Positions 25,173-33,277 of a stretch of 64,000 nt of DNA are shown here, in pieces. The notes beneath the pieces were generated by a model, which saw only the letters and a program-made list of their open reading frames with translations, made no database searches and was not told the DNA's origin. Each line of letters starts with the position of its first letter. The stretch's first letter is position 1. Position numbers and translations under genes: made by a program. Origin of the DNA: Pseudoprimorskyibacter insulae. Lineage in GTDB: Bacteria > Pseudomonadota > Alphaproteobacteria > Rhodobacterales > Rhodobacteraceae. The stretch covers positions 62,001-126,000 of the forward strand of contig NZ_OMOJ01000006.1 in NCBI RefSeq assembly GCF_900302505.1, in the 5' to 3' direction.

Positions 25173-26534
25173 TTAGACGTTCAGCAACAGGTGTTCACGT
25201 TCCCACGGAGAAATCACCTGAAGGAATTCTTGGTATTCGGTGCGTTTGACGATGGAATAGACGCGGCAGAAATCCGGGCCCAGCACCTCTTGCATCGGTT
25301 TGCAGTCGTCGAACAGATCCAGCGCATCGCCCAGCACATTGGGGATTTCGCCGTCGCCCTCGTAGGCGTCACCGCGATATTGCTTGGTTGGGCGCAGGCC
25401 CTCTTTCATGCCCAGATAGCCCGCCGCCAAAGAGGCCGCGATGCCAAGGTATGGGTTGCAGTCCATTCCCGCCAGACGGTTTTCCACCCGGCGCGAATCC
25501 GGCGAGGACAGCGGAATGCGGATGCCGGTGGTGCGGTTGTCCCGACCCCATTCAAGATTGATCGGGGCGGCGTGGTCGCGCACGTAGCGGCGATAGCTGT
25601 TCACATAGGGCGCCATTACGGCAATCACCGACGGCAGGTATTTCTGAAGCCCGCCGATGAAGTTGTAGAACGCGTCGGTTTCGCCGTCATGCGGGCCTGA
25701 AAACATGTTCCGACCCGTTTCGATATCCAGCACCGAATGGTGAATATGCATGGCGCTGCCCGGCTCATTGGCGATGGGCTTGGCCATGAAGGTCGCAAAA
25801 CAGTTGTGGCGCAGGGCAGCTTCGCGGATCAGGCGTTTGAAGTAAAACACCTCATCGGCCAGCTTGACCGGGTTGCCATGGCGCAGGTTGATTTCCAATT
25901 GGCCGGCGCCGCCTTCTTGGGTGATGCCGTCAATCTCAAAGCCCTGGGCCTCGGCGAAATCATAGATGTCGTCGATGACCGGGCCAAATTCATCCACGGC
26001 GGTCATGCTATAGGCCTGACGCGCGGCGGCCGGACGGCCCGAACGGCCCATCATCGGTTCGATTTCCTTGGCCGGATCAAGATTGCGGGCCACCAGATAG
26101 AATTCCATCTCGGGGGCGACCACGGGCTTCCAACCTTCAGCCAGGTACAGATCCATCACCCGCCTCAGCACGTTGCGCGGTGCATAGGGAATGCGGCGGT
26201 CCTTGCGGTCATAGGCGTCGTGGATCACCTGAAGCGTGACGTCCCCCGTCCAAGGCGCGGCGGTGGCGGTGGACATGTCCGGCTTCAGGATCATATCGCG
26301 TTCGATAAAGCCTTCGTCCTCATCCGCAGCTTCGCCCCAGTCGCCGGTGATGGTCTGGAAAAAGATGCTGTCGGGCAGGTGAAAATGCTGTTGGCGGATG
26401 AACTTGCTTGCAGGCACGGCCTTGCCCCGCGCGATCCCCGGCAGGTCCGAGATGACGCATTCCACCTCATCCAGCCGCTGTTCCGTTACATAGGCGCGGG
26501 CGGCCTCGGGCAGGTCATCGGTCCAATCGCTCAT
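25173..26534 (-). CDS. glutamine-synthetase-family gamma-glutamyl ligase, PuuA-like (first of two)
   Basis: A 453-residue ATP-dependent ligase of the GS fold that probably joins glutamate to an amine. The N-terminal beta-grasp reads VECVISDLPGIARGKAVPASKF. Catalytic-domain motifs are APEMEFYLV, GQLEINLRHG, MAKPIANEPGSAMHIHHSV (the GS ATP signature, with HIH in place of the usual H-H spacing) and NRTTGIRIP / RRVENRLAGMDCNPYLG. It lacks the C-terminal adenylylation Tyr region of GlnA. Its ATG overlaps the stop of the amidotransferase-like gene by 4 bp. Confidence 0.92.
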   Translation of the reverse strand: MSDWTDDLPEAARAYVTEQRLDEVECVISDLPGIARGKAVPASKFIRQQHFHLPDSIFFQTITGDWGEAADEDEGFIERDMILKPDMSTATAAPWTGDVTLQVIHDAYDRKDRRIPYAPRNVLRRVMDLYLAEGWKPVVAPEMEFYLVARNLDPAKEIEPMMGRSGRPAAARQAYSMTAVDEFGPVIDDIYDFAEAQGFEIDGITQEGGAGQLEINLRHGNPVKLADEVFYFKRLIREAALRHNCFATFMAKPIANEPGSAMHIHHSVLDIETGRNMFSGPHDGETDAFYNFIGGLQKYLPSVIAVMAPYVNSYRRYVRDHAAPINLEWGRDNRTTGIRIPLSSPDSRRVENRLAGMDCNPYLGIAASLAAGYLGMKEGLRPTKQYRGDAYEGDGEIPNVLGDALDLFDDCKPMQEVLGPDFCRVYSIVKRTEYQEFLQVISPWEREHLLLNV

Positions 26535-27214
26535 GCAAGGGTTCCTGTCTTGAAGAAGGTTTCAAATTCGTCGGCAAGGCGCTGGGTTGCCAAGGGCGTC
26601 TCAATCCGGTCATTGGCCGTATCAATCAGCGGCTGCGGCACTACGCCGGGTGCGCGCAAATCGATCAGGCCTTTGACCACGTCATGGCCGAATTCGGGGT
26701 GCGGCTGCACGGTATAGGCATGACCGGGATACAGCAGCGCCGCATGGGCGCAAAAATCGGTCTTGGCCACGGTTTCCGCCCCTTCGGGCGGGGTTACGAC
26801 CTGATCCTGATGCCAGGCGTTCAGGCGGCGGGTTTCATCGCCAAAGGCATAATCCGTGGCGCCGATTGACCAGCCACCATCAAATTTGCGCACATCGCCG
26901 CCAAGCGCCTGCGCGATGATCTGGTGGCCAAAGCACACGCCAATCAGCGGCTTGCCAGCGGTGTAGATGTCGCGGATCAGCGCCTCAAGCGGGGGCAGCC
27001 ACGCGTGGTCCTCATAGACCCCATGGCGCGATCCGGTGATCAGCCAGCCATCCTGCGCCTCTGGCCCATCAGGGAATTCGCCGTTCACCACGGCATAGGT
27101 GGTAAAGTCAAAGCCGCGCCCATCCAGAAGACGGGCGAACATGTCTGGGTATTCGCCCAACTGCTGCGCAAGCTCAGACGGGACGAGGCCGGTTTGAAGA
27201 ATTCCGATTTTCAT
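26531..27214 (-). CDS. class I glutamine-amidotransferase-like hydrolase
   Basis: A 227-residue stand-alone GATase1 domain. The nucleophile Cys94 is in LIGVCFGHQIIAQALGG, and the partners are His and Glu in VQPHPEFG. The oxyanion region is GWLITGSRHGVYED. It is not PuuD by fold detail (it is closer to the GuaA-type GATase/YfeJ group), but lying between two gamma-glutamyl ligase genes it could hydrolyse the gamma-glutamyl product and recycle glutamate. The 4-bp overlap with the next gene indicates coupling. Confidence 0.88.
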   Translation of the reverse strand: MKIGILQTGLVPSELAQQLGEYPDMFARLLDGRGFDFTTYAVVNGEFPDGPEAQDGWLITGSRHGVYEDHAWLPPLEALIRDIYTAGKPLIGVCFGHQIIAQALGGDVRKFDGGWSIGATDYAFGDETRRLNAWHQDQVVTPPEGAETVAKTDFCAHAALLYPGHAYTVQPHPEFGHDVVKGLIDLRAPGVVPQPLIDTANDRIETPLATQRLADEFETFFKTGTLA

Positions 27215-27274
27215 GGGTCACCAATAGGGTTGTACCAGTAAGGTACGGTCAGGGGCGGTGCAGAACAAGACGGC

Positions 27275-28624
27275 TCAGACCGTGTCGAGATAAATTTCCA
27301 CCTGCTCGGTCGCGCTCAGTTCGGCCATATAGTGCAGTTCCTGCCGTTTGGTCAGAACCATGTTGCGGATCAATTCCTTAGGGAAAATCCGCGGCATGAT
27401 GGTGCTGTTTTCAAAGGCGGTGATGGCGTCGCCCCACGTTCCGGCGATCTGCGGCAGGTCTTGGGCGTAGGAATTGCCGCGAATAGGTTCAGGCGGCTGG
27501 GTTTGATCCTCAATCCCATTCAGCGCCGCGCCAAGGATTGCGGCCAGCGTCAGGTACGGGTTCACATCGCCGCCCGACACGCGGTGCTCAATCCGGCGGC
27601 CTTTGTGGTTGCCACCGGGAATGCGTAGCGCCGCCGTGCGGTTTTCATAGCCCCAGCACATGCCGGTCGGCGCATGGGCGTCGGGCACCATTCGGTCATA
27701 GCTGTTCTGGTGCGGGGCAAAGATCAGCGTGCTGTCATACATCGCCTCAAGGCATCCGCCCACCGCATGCATAAGCGTCGAGGTGCCCTTGGCCGTGCCA
27801 TCGTCAAAGATGTTTTTGCCCGCGTAATCCAGCACGGAAAAATGCGTGTGCATGCCCGATCCGGCGTAATCTTCATAGGGTTTGGCCATGAAGGAGGCGG
27901 CAAAGCCGTGGCGGCGGGCAATTCCCTTGACCAGCATCTTGAACAGCCAGGCATCGTCGGCGGCGCGCAGGGCGTCATCCTGATGCATCATATTGACCTC
28001 AAACTGGCCCAGCCCCGCCTCGGAAATCGCGGTATCGGCGGGAATGTCCATCGCTTCACAGGCGTCATACAGATCGGTGAAGAAGCTGTCGAAAGCATCC
28101 AGCGCCCGGATCGACAGAACCTCAGCCGCCTTGCGCCGCTTGCCCGACCGGGGCGATACAGGCACGGTCAGCTTCTTACCGCTGTCATCGATCAAAAAGA
28201 ACTCCAGCTCCATCGCGACAACGGGTGTCATGCCGTTCATCCGATACCGGTCCACCACGGCCCGCAAGGCGTGGCGCGGATCACCGGCAAAGGGTTCGCC
28301 ATTTTCGCGGAACATCCACAGCGGCAACAGGGCAGTCGGCGCCTCTAGCCACGGCATAGGCACAAAGCCTCGTTCCGTGGGCCGCAATACGCCGTCGGCA
28401 TCGCCAGTGTCGAACACCAGCGGGCTGTCGTCGATATCCTCGCCCCAAATGTCCAGATTCATCGCCGACAGTGGAAAGCGCGTGCCATCCTCAACCACCT
28501 TATCGGCAAAGCGCGCCGGAACCCGTTTGCCGCGCGACTGTCCGTTCAAGTCGGCCGCCGCACAGCGAAAGGTGCGGATTTGGGGGTTCTTGCGCAGGAA
28601 GTGTCGGGTTTGGGAAAAGCTCAT
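27275..28624 (-). CDS. glutamine-synthetase-family gamma-glutamyl ligase (second of two)
   Basis: A 449-residue GS-fold ligase, clearly divergent from its neighbour at 25173. Motifs: FRCAAADLNGQSRGKRVPA, VVAMELEFFLIDDSG, GQFEVNMMHQDDAL, MAKPYEDYAGSGMHTHFSV, NRTAALRIPGG and RIEHRVSGGDVNPYL. All ATP and metal positions of the fold appear intact, so it is likely active. Two such ligases in one operon suggest either two substrates or two steps. It starts 57 bp after the second permease gene on the same strand. Confidence 0.92.
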   Translation of the reverse strand: MSFSQTRHFLRKNPQIRTFRCAAADLNGQSRGKRVPARFADKVVEDGTRFPLSAMNLDIWGEDIDDSPLVFDTGDADGVLRPTERGFVPMPWLEAPTALLPLWMFRENGEPFAGDPRHALRAVVDRYRMNGMTPVVAMELEFFLIDDSGKKLTVPVSPRSGKRRKAAEVLSIRALDAFDSFFTDLYDACEAMDIPADTAISEAGLGQFEVNMMHQDDALRAADDAWLFKMLVKGIARRHGFAASFMAKPYEDYAGSGMHTHFSVLDYAGKNIFDDGTAKGTSTLMHAVGGCLEAMYDSTLIFAPHQNSYDRMVPDAHAPTGMCWGYENRTAALRIPGGNHKGRRIEHRVSGGDVNPYLTLAAILGAALNGIEDQTQPPEPIRGNSYAQDLPQIAGTWGDAITAFENSTIMPRIFPKELIRNMVLTKRQELHYMAELSATEQVEIYLDTV

Positions 28625-28681
28625 CTCAGGCCATCTTGTTGTTATTCTTGTCGTATCGCCACGCTCGCACCAAACACGCCT

Positions 28682-29488
28682 TTAGCGCAGCAACCTGGGC
28701 TTCAGCTTCAGACGCGGGCGGTCATTCTGCGGCAAATGCCGGTTCAGACGGCGGTTCACGATGCCAAACAGGGTGATGATGATCAGCGTCAGCAAGATGA
28801 AGTACCCCGCCAGAATGGGGTAGGGGATGAAGGGGTTGAAGGTCTTGTCTGCGAAGTAACTGGCGTAATAAAGCGCATCGCCCTGCTGTTGCCGCGCCGG
28901 GAAGCCGGAAAAGAACACCAGCGTCGTGGCATGGAACAAAAAGATCGCTTCATTCGTATAGGCGGGCCATGCCAGCCGCAGCATGGTCGGCCATGTGATC
29001 TTGCGGAACTTGGACCAGCCTTTGAACCCATAGGCATCGGCGGCCTCAATGTCGCCCTTGGGGACAGACATCAGCGCGCCGTAGAAAATCTCGCCGGAAT
29101 AGGCGGCGGTGTTCAGGATCAGCACCACCAGCGCCCCGGACCATGCCGAGGTAAAGACCGATGCCGCCGGAAAGCTGGACTTCAGGCTGAGGAACAGGAA
29201 GTAGGCAAAGAAGAACTGGATGAACAACGGCGAGCCGCGAAACAGAAAGATGAACCATTCCGACAGTTTGCGCCACAACGCGCTTTGCGAGGCTTTGCCA
29301 AGCGCAACTGCCGTCGCCAGCATGAAGCCAACGATCACCGACAGCACGCCGAAATAGATGTTCCACAGCATGCCCGATCCAATCAGGACCACCTGTTGGC
29401 AAATGGTTAACTCGTCCCGCGGTAAAAGCCGCTCGCCATAGCCCAGCGAACGCAATCCGTAATCGGCCAGCGTTTCCCAGCAACTCAT
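28682..29488 (-). CDS. polar-amino-acid ABC transporter permease, HisM-like
   Basis: An inner-membrane permease of the HisM/GlnP family, 268 residues with about five to six membrane helices. The family signature is EAADAYGFKGWSKFRKITWPTMLRLAWPAY, which contains the EAA loop that contacts the ATPase. FLFRGSPLFIQFFFAYF is the typical TM2 region. It pairs with the HisQ-like permease upstream. The intergenic space to that gene holds a dispersed hairpin repeat. Confidence 0.92.
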   Translation of the reverse strand: MSCWETLADYGLRSLGYGERLLPRDELTICQQVVLIGSGMLWNIYFGVLSVIVGFMLATAVALGKASQSALWRKLSEWFIFLFRGSPLFIQFFFAYFLFLSLKSSFPAASVFTSAWSGALVVLILNTAAYSGEIFYGALMSVPKGDIEAADAYGFKGWSKFRKITWPTMLRLAWPAYTNEAIFLFHATTLVFFSGFPARQQQGDALYYASYFADKTFNPFIPYPILAGYFILLTLIIITLFGIVNRRLNRHLPQNDRPRLKLKPRLLR

Positions 29489-29512
29489 CTGAAAACGCCC
29501 CCGTGTATTTTC

Positions 29513-29575
29513 TGACCCGAAATATCCCGGGGGGCACGCGCGTCAGCGCGGGCGGGGCAGAGCCCCAATTTCAGG
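29513..29575. repeat. intergenic hairpin repeat, copy 3
   Basis: GTGTATTTTCTGACCCGAAA, then TATCCCGGGGGG, then hairpins CGCGC-GTCA-GCGCG and GGGGC-AGA-GCCCC. It lies between two permease genes of the same operon and could act as a processing or attenuation site that adjusts subunit ratios. Confidence 0.75.
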
Positions 29576-29627
29576 CCGTTGTCCAAAGGCGCGGCGGCCC
29601 CAGAGACTAGATCCAACCAAACCATCC

Positions 29628-30500
29628 TCACGCGGCCTTTCGCTGGGCTTCGCCGCCAACAGTGGCTTGGCCGTGGGTCAGGCGCTTCATCAGACGGTCC
29701 AGCACGACCTCAGACACGCGGGTGAACAGCAGGTAGAACACCAAAAGCCCAAAGAAGTACCACATCCGCCAGTCGGCATGCGGATAGTCGGTAAACCGGG
29801 CTGTCTTGGCCCCGCCCAATTCGCGGGCCCAATAGACGATGTCCTCAACCCCGAGCAGGAACAGCAGCGGCGTTGCTTTGATCAACACCATCCACAGATT
29901 GCCCAAACCGGGCAGCGCATAGACCCACATCTGCGGGACCAGAATGCGCCAGAAGGTCTGGCGCGGGGTCATGCCATAGGCCGCTGCGGTTTCAAGCTGC
30001 GCATGCGGAACCGACCGCATCGCACCGTACAGCACATTGGCGGCAAAGGCGCCAAAGACGATAGCAAAGGTCAGGACCGCCAGAAAAAACCCATAGGTTT
30101 CATGCACCCATTGCGGCGCGGTGCCCAAAGGCATCTTTGCCGCGGCGCAGACGATAAAGTCATTGCCCTGCCGGATCGGATCCGGCCAATCGGGGCATTT
30201 GACCTGATGCCGGATCCATTCGAACCCTTGGTCCAGCGCGATGACAAAGAACAAAAAGAACGCGATATCCGGCACGCCGCGCACAATGGCGATATAGCCT
30301 TTTCCGAACCAGCGCAGCGGCGTGATGCGCGACCGGGCCGAGGTGGCCCCGCCAAACCCGAACAGCAGCGCCGCCGGGGCGGTGATCGCCAACAGCGACA
30401 GAACAGTGCCGACCGACCAATACAGCGCCATGTGTTTTGGCGTGGTCAGGTAGCAGGCCAGCCAAGAAAACTGGTCAAGCTGGCTTGGGTCTGTGCACAT
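29628..30500 (-). CDS. polar-amino-acid ABC transporter permease, HisQ-like
   Basis: A 290-residue inner-membrane permease. It has the EAA-type loop (AQLETAAAYGMTPRQTFWRILVPQMW) and the motif AIVRGVPDIAFFLFFVIAL. A Cys-containing periplasmic insertion (HQVKCPDWPDPIRQGNDFIVCAAAK, between helices 2 and 3) makes it longer than typical HisQ (about 230 residues); such an insertion is seen in some alphaproteobacterial members. It forms a heterodimer with the downstream HisM-like permease. Confidence 0.9.
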   Translation of the reverse strand: MCTDPSQLDQFSWLACYLTTPKHMALYWSVGTVLSLLAITAPAALLFGFGGATSARSRITPLRWFGKGYIAIVRGVPDIAFFLFFVIALDQGFEWIRHQVKCPDWPDPIRQGNDFIVCAAAKMPLGTAPQWVHETYGFFLAVLTFAIVFGAFAANVLYGAMRSVPHAQLETAAAYGMTPRQTFWRILVPQMWVYALPGLGNLWMVLIKATPLLFLLGVEDIVYWARELGGAKTARFTDYPHADWRMWYFFGLLVFYLLFTRVSEVVLDRLMKRLTHGQATVGGEAQRKAA

Positions 30501-30536
30501 ACTGAAGATGGGGTGCCTCGGGGGATGTTGCGGTTT

Positions 30537-30618
30537 TTGCGTATTTGGAAAGAGAAGAAGGGGGCGGGTCTGCCCCCTTAGACAGACCGGGGGGCGAATG
30601 GCTTCGCCGCCCCGATCA
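30537..30618. repeat. intergenic hairpin repeat, copy 4
   Basis: TGCGTATTTGGAAAGAGAAG leads into GGGGGC-GGGTCT-GCCCCC, and then GGGGCG...CGCCGCCCC. It is the left-half type of the family. It separates the binding-protein gene from the permease genes and could be a partial terminator that keeps the binding protein more abundant. Confidence 0.7.
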
Positions 30619-30623
30619 GACGC

Positions 30624-31352
30624 TTAGAACGCAGCGCCGATTTCCCATTTTGCGATCAGCGTGTTCAGGCTGCCGTCGTCTTTCATCGACTGGATGGCAG
30701 CGTTGAACTTTTCTTTCAGCTCGCCATCGCTTTCGCGCAGGCCCATGCCAACACCGCCGCCGATCAGCTCTTCACGCTCCAGCATGACCAGATCGCCGCC
30801 TTCATCCGCAATCGGGGTCAGGAAGGATTTATCGGCCAGAACCGCGTCGGCTTCGCCGTTGCGCACCGCAGCAATGGTTTCATCGGGGGATGCAAATTCC
30901 AGCAGGGTCGCGCCCATTTCGGCGACAAAGCTGGCCTGAATGGTGTTGGTCTGAGCCGCGATGACCGCGCCTTCCAGTGCCACACCTTCATTGCCTGCCA
31001 TCACCAGATAGGCCGAGGGGTCGGGCTGGGTGTAGTTCTGGGTGAAGTCGATGACCTCATCACGTTCTGCCGTGATCGACATTCCTGCGATGATGGTGTC
31101 GTAGTTGCCCGACACAAGGTTCGGGATGATCGAATCCCATTCGTTGGTGACCCATTCACAGGTCAGTTCAGCGCGTTTGCACAGCTCATCGCCCAGCTCA
31201 CGCTCAAACCCATCAACTTGCCCAGCATCGTTGATGAAGTTGTACGGAGGGTAGGCGCCTTCGGTGCCCATGCGAACAACCGAGTGGCTGCCAGCGAATG
31301 CGACCGAGGCGGTGACAGCTAATGCGGCGGTGCCCAGTAGCAGTTTTTTCAT
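30624..31352 (-). CDS. polar-amino-acid ABC transporter substrate-binding protein
   Basis: A periplasmic binding protein of the HisJ/ArgT/SBP_bac_3 family, 242 residues. The signal peptide is MKKLLLGTAALAVTASVAFA. Family motifs are MGTEGAYPPYNFINDAGQVDGFE (shown in part), IPNLVSGNYDTIIAGMSITAER and IAAVRNGEADAVLADKSFL. Acidic residues in the ligand pocket are compatible with a cationic ligand, but the exact substrate cannot be read from sequence. ATG 31352 has AGGGAG upstream. It lies 16 bp after the ATPase gene. Confidence 0.93.
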   Translation of the reverse strand: MKKLLLGTAALAVTASVAFAGSHSVVRMGTEGAYPPYNFINDAGQVDGFERELGDELCKRAELTCEWVTNEWDSIIPNLVSGNYDTIIAGMSITAERDEVIDFTQNYTQPDPSAYLVMAGNEGVALEGAVIAAQTNTIQASFVAEMGATLLEFASPDETIAAVRNGEADAVLADKSFLTPIADEGGDLVMLEREELIGGGVGMGLRESDGELKEKFNAAIQSMKDDGSLNTLIAKWEIGAAF

Positions 31353-31368
31353 GATAGTCTCCCTGAGG

Positions 31369-32154
31369 TTAGACGGCCATTGTTGAGGCCAGAAAGCCCT
31401 GTAGCCGTTCTGATTTTGGCGCGCCGAACAGCGTGTCCGGTGCGCCTTCTTCTTCGATTTTTCCTTGGTGCAGGAATATGACATGGTCGCTGACATCGGC
31501 GGCCATTTTCATATCGTGGGTGACGATCAACATGGTCCGGCCTTCGTTGGCCAGTTCCCTGATGACCTTGACGACCTCTTGTTCCAACTCGGGGTCCAGC
31601 GCCGAGGTGGGTTCATCAAACAAAAGCGCCTGCGGCTCCATACATAGGGCGCGGGCAATGGCGGCGCGCTGTTGCTGGCCGCCCGAAAGCTGCGCGGGAT
31701 AGACATCGCATTTGTCGCCAATGCCGACCTTGTCCAGATAGGACCGCGCGGCGGCTTCGACCTCATCCCGGTCGCGGCCCAGCACCGTGACCGGCGCTTC
31801 CATGACGTTTTGCAGGATGGTCATATGGGCCCACAGATTGAACTGTTGGAACACCATCGACAGGTTCGTTCGGATGCGCAGGATCTGCGACGGATCAGCC
31901 GGGCGGCGCGGATGGCCGGACCAGCGCACGGGTTCACCGTTGAACAGGATGTCGCCCTTTTGGCTGTCTTCCAGAAGGTTGGCGCAGCGCAGCAGGGTGG
32001 ATTTGCCCGACCCCGACGATCCGATCAGCGACACAACATCGCCGCGATGCGCGGTGACGTCGACACCCTTGATGACCTCCAAATCGCCGTAGCGTTTGTG
32101 AAGGTCACGAATTTCGATGACGGGTGATTCTGTTGGTTTTGGCGTGCTTGGCAT
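31369..32154 (-). CDS. polar-amino-acid ABC transporter ATPase, HisP-like
   Basis: The energy-coupling subunit, 261 residues. Walker A is IGSSGSGKSTLLRC, the Q-loop is MVFQQFNLWAHMT, the signature is LSGGQQQRAAIARAL, Walker B is LLFDEPTSALD and the H-switch is IVTHDM. The first gene of the minus-strand operon, which continues with the binding protein, two permeases, two gamma-glutamyl ligases, a hydrolase and an oxidoreductase. The leader upstream holds TGACC/GGTCA palindromes and CACGTGAC repeats. Confidence 0.95.
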   Translation of the reverse strand: MPSTPKPTESPVIEIRDLHKRYGDLEVIKGVDVTAHRGDVVSLIGSSGSGKSTLLRCANLLEDSQKGDILFNGEPVRWSGHPRRPADPSQILRIRTNLSMVFQQFNLWAHMTILQNVMEAPVTVLGRDRDEVEAAARSYLDKVGIGDKCDVYPAQLSGGQQQRAAIARALCMEPQALLFDEPTSALDPELEQEVVKVIRELANEGRTMLIVTHDMKMAADVSDHVIFLHQGKIEEEGAPDTLFGAPKSERLQGFLASTMAV

Positions 32155-32159
32155 GATTT

Positions 32160-32253
32160 GACCGTTTGGTCGGGAATTTTGCCAAGTTTTCCGCAAGAGG
32201 CAATGTCAAATCCGCCGGATCACGTGACGTTTCCGCCACGTGACCAAAGGTCA
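32160..32253. promoter_or_regulatory. control region of the transporter/ligase operon
   Basis: Plus-strand elements: GACC-GTTT-GGTC (32160-32171), two direct copies of CACGTGAC (32221-32228 and 32237-32244, 16 bp apart) and the perfect palindrome TGACC-AAA-GGTCA (32241-32253). On the minus strand TTGACA (a consensus -35) lies between them. They look like operators for a substrate-sensing regulator that is not encoded here. Confidence 0.5.
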
Positions 32254-32293
32254 GCCGCGTTTCAAGGCAGTTTCACGCCCTTTCGCCAGAGGA

Positions 32294-32740
32294 TTAGCCG
32301 CCCGAGATACGTCGCCGTGCCAATGCGCTGTCTTGATCCGAGATGCCAAGGAAGGACGTGACCATCCGCATCAGCGCGTCTTCTTCGGGGTCGCGCACGC
32401 CATCTGCCAGCACGACCTGCCACATCGCCTCAATCACGCCGATCCGATCTTCCAGCGGCACCGCCGCCTTGATCGCCGAGGTAAAGCGGAAGGTGTCGGG
32501 GGCCTCGGATTCCAGCGTTTCGGCGTCATGGCGCAGCTTGCTCGCCTCAAACGGCGACAGGGCGTAACGCTGGCTGCAGATCCGGTCGATCCGGGCCTGT
32601 TCTTCGGCGTCATAGCTTTCATCCGCGCGGGCAATCCGCACCAAAAGCGCCGTCAGCGCAAGACGTGCGTCCAGATCGGGCAGGGGCGCGGCATTCGTCG
32701 CCGTAAGGCGTTTTAGAAGATCAGCAAACATATGTGGCAT
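32294..32740 (-). CDS. TerB-like tellurite-resistance-family protein, copy 1
   Basis: A 148-residue helical protein of the TerB/COG4103 type. Two similar halves each carry an acidic metal-binding-like motif: IARADESYDAEEQARIDRI (about residues 36-54) and VLADGVRDPEEDALMRM (about 109-125). It is cytoplasmic, with no signal. It is related to the next gene, so the pair is a tandem duplication. An in-frame ATG at 32731 is an alternative start. No other ter genes are nearby, so a tellurite phenotype is not implied. Confidence 0.82.
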   Translation of the reverse strand: MPHMFADLLKRLTATNAAPLPDLDARLALTALLVRIARADESYDAEEQARIDRICSQRYALSPFEASKLRHDAETLESEAPDTFRFTSAIKAAVPLEDRIGVIEAMWQVVLADGVRDPEEDALMRMVTSFLGISDQDSALARRRISGG

Positions 32741-32770
32741 ATATGGCAGGCTATGCCGCCTGCCAATGGG

Positions 32771-33214
32771 TCACGGAATGCTATGGGCCAAACGGGCCGC
32801 TTCGGAATCCTCGTGGGACACGCCGATCTGTTCTACCACCAGCTCCACAAGCTCTGCTTCGCTTTCATGCGTAAAACCATCGGCCTGCGCGATCCGCCAT
32901 AGCGCATCAATCAGCGCGCGGCGATCGTCATAGGACACACCATCGCGGACGACGGCGGCCAGATCGGCATTGGCGGGCAGTTCGCGGCCAAAGCGTTCAC
33001 AGCGGGCGCGGAATTTGGCGGCCTCCAGCGGTTTCATCCCGTAGGCATCGCACAGAACCTTGTCGATCTGCTCAACCTCTTGAAACAGATAGGCATCGTC
33101 GGCCATGGCCACGCGGACCAGCAAGGTACCGACCGCCGCCTGGGCATCCAATTCGCCAAGCGGTGCGGGCTTTTTCGGCGGCGCATGTAGCAATTTTAAA
33201 ATACGTTCGAACAT
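32771..33214 (-). CDS. TerB-like protein, copy 2
   Basis: A 147-residue paralogue of the downstream gene, with the same layout: short N-terminus MFERILKLLHA, then VRVAMADDAYLFQEVEQIDKV, LEAAKFR, and a second half LWRIAQADGFTHESEAELVE. The acidic residues of the putative metal site are only partly kept in the first half. It precedes copy 1 by 30 bp and is probably co-transcribed with it. Function is unknown. Confidence 0.82.
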   Translation of the reverse strand: MFERILKLLHAPPKKPAPLGELDAQAAVGTLLVRVAMADDAYLFQEVEQIDKVLCDAYGMKPLEAAKFRARCERFGRELPANADLAAVVRDGVSYDDRRALIDALWRIAQADGFTHESEAELVELVVEQIGVSHEDSEAARLAHSIP

Positions 33215-33277
33215 GGCTTCACCCTCCTGCGGGCAGGCTATCGGGTTTGGCGCAAATGGGTAGGGGGAAATCGCCGC

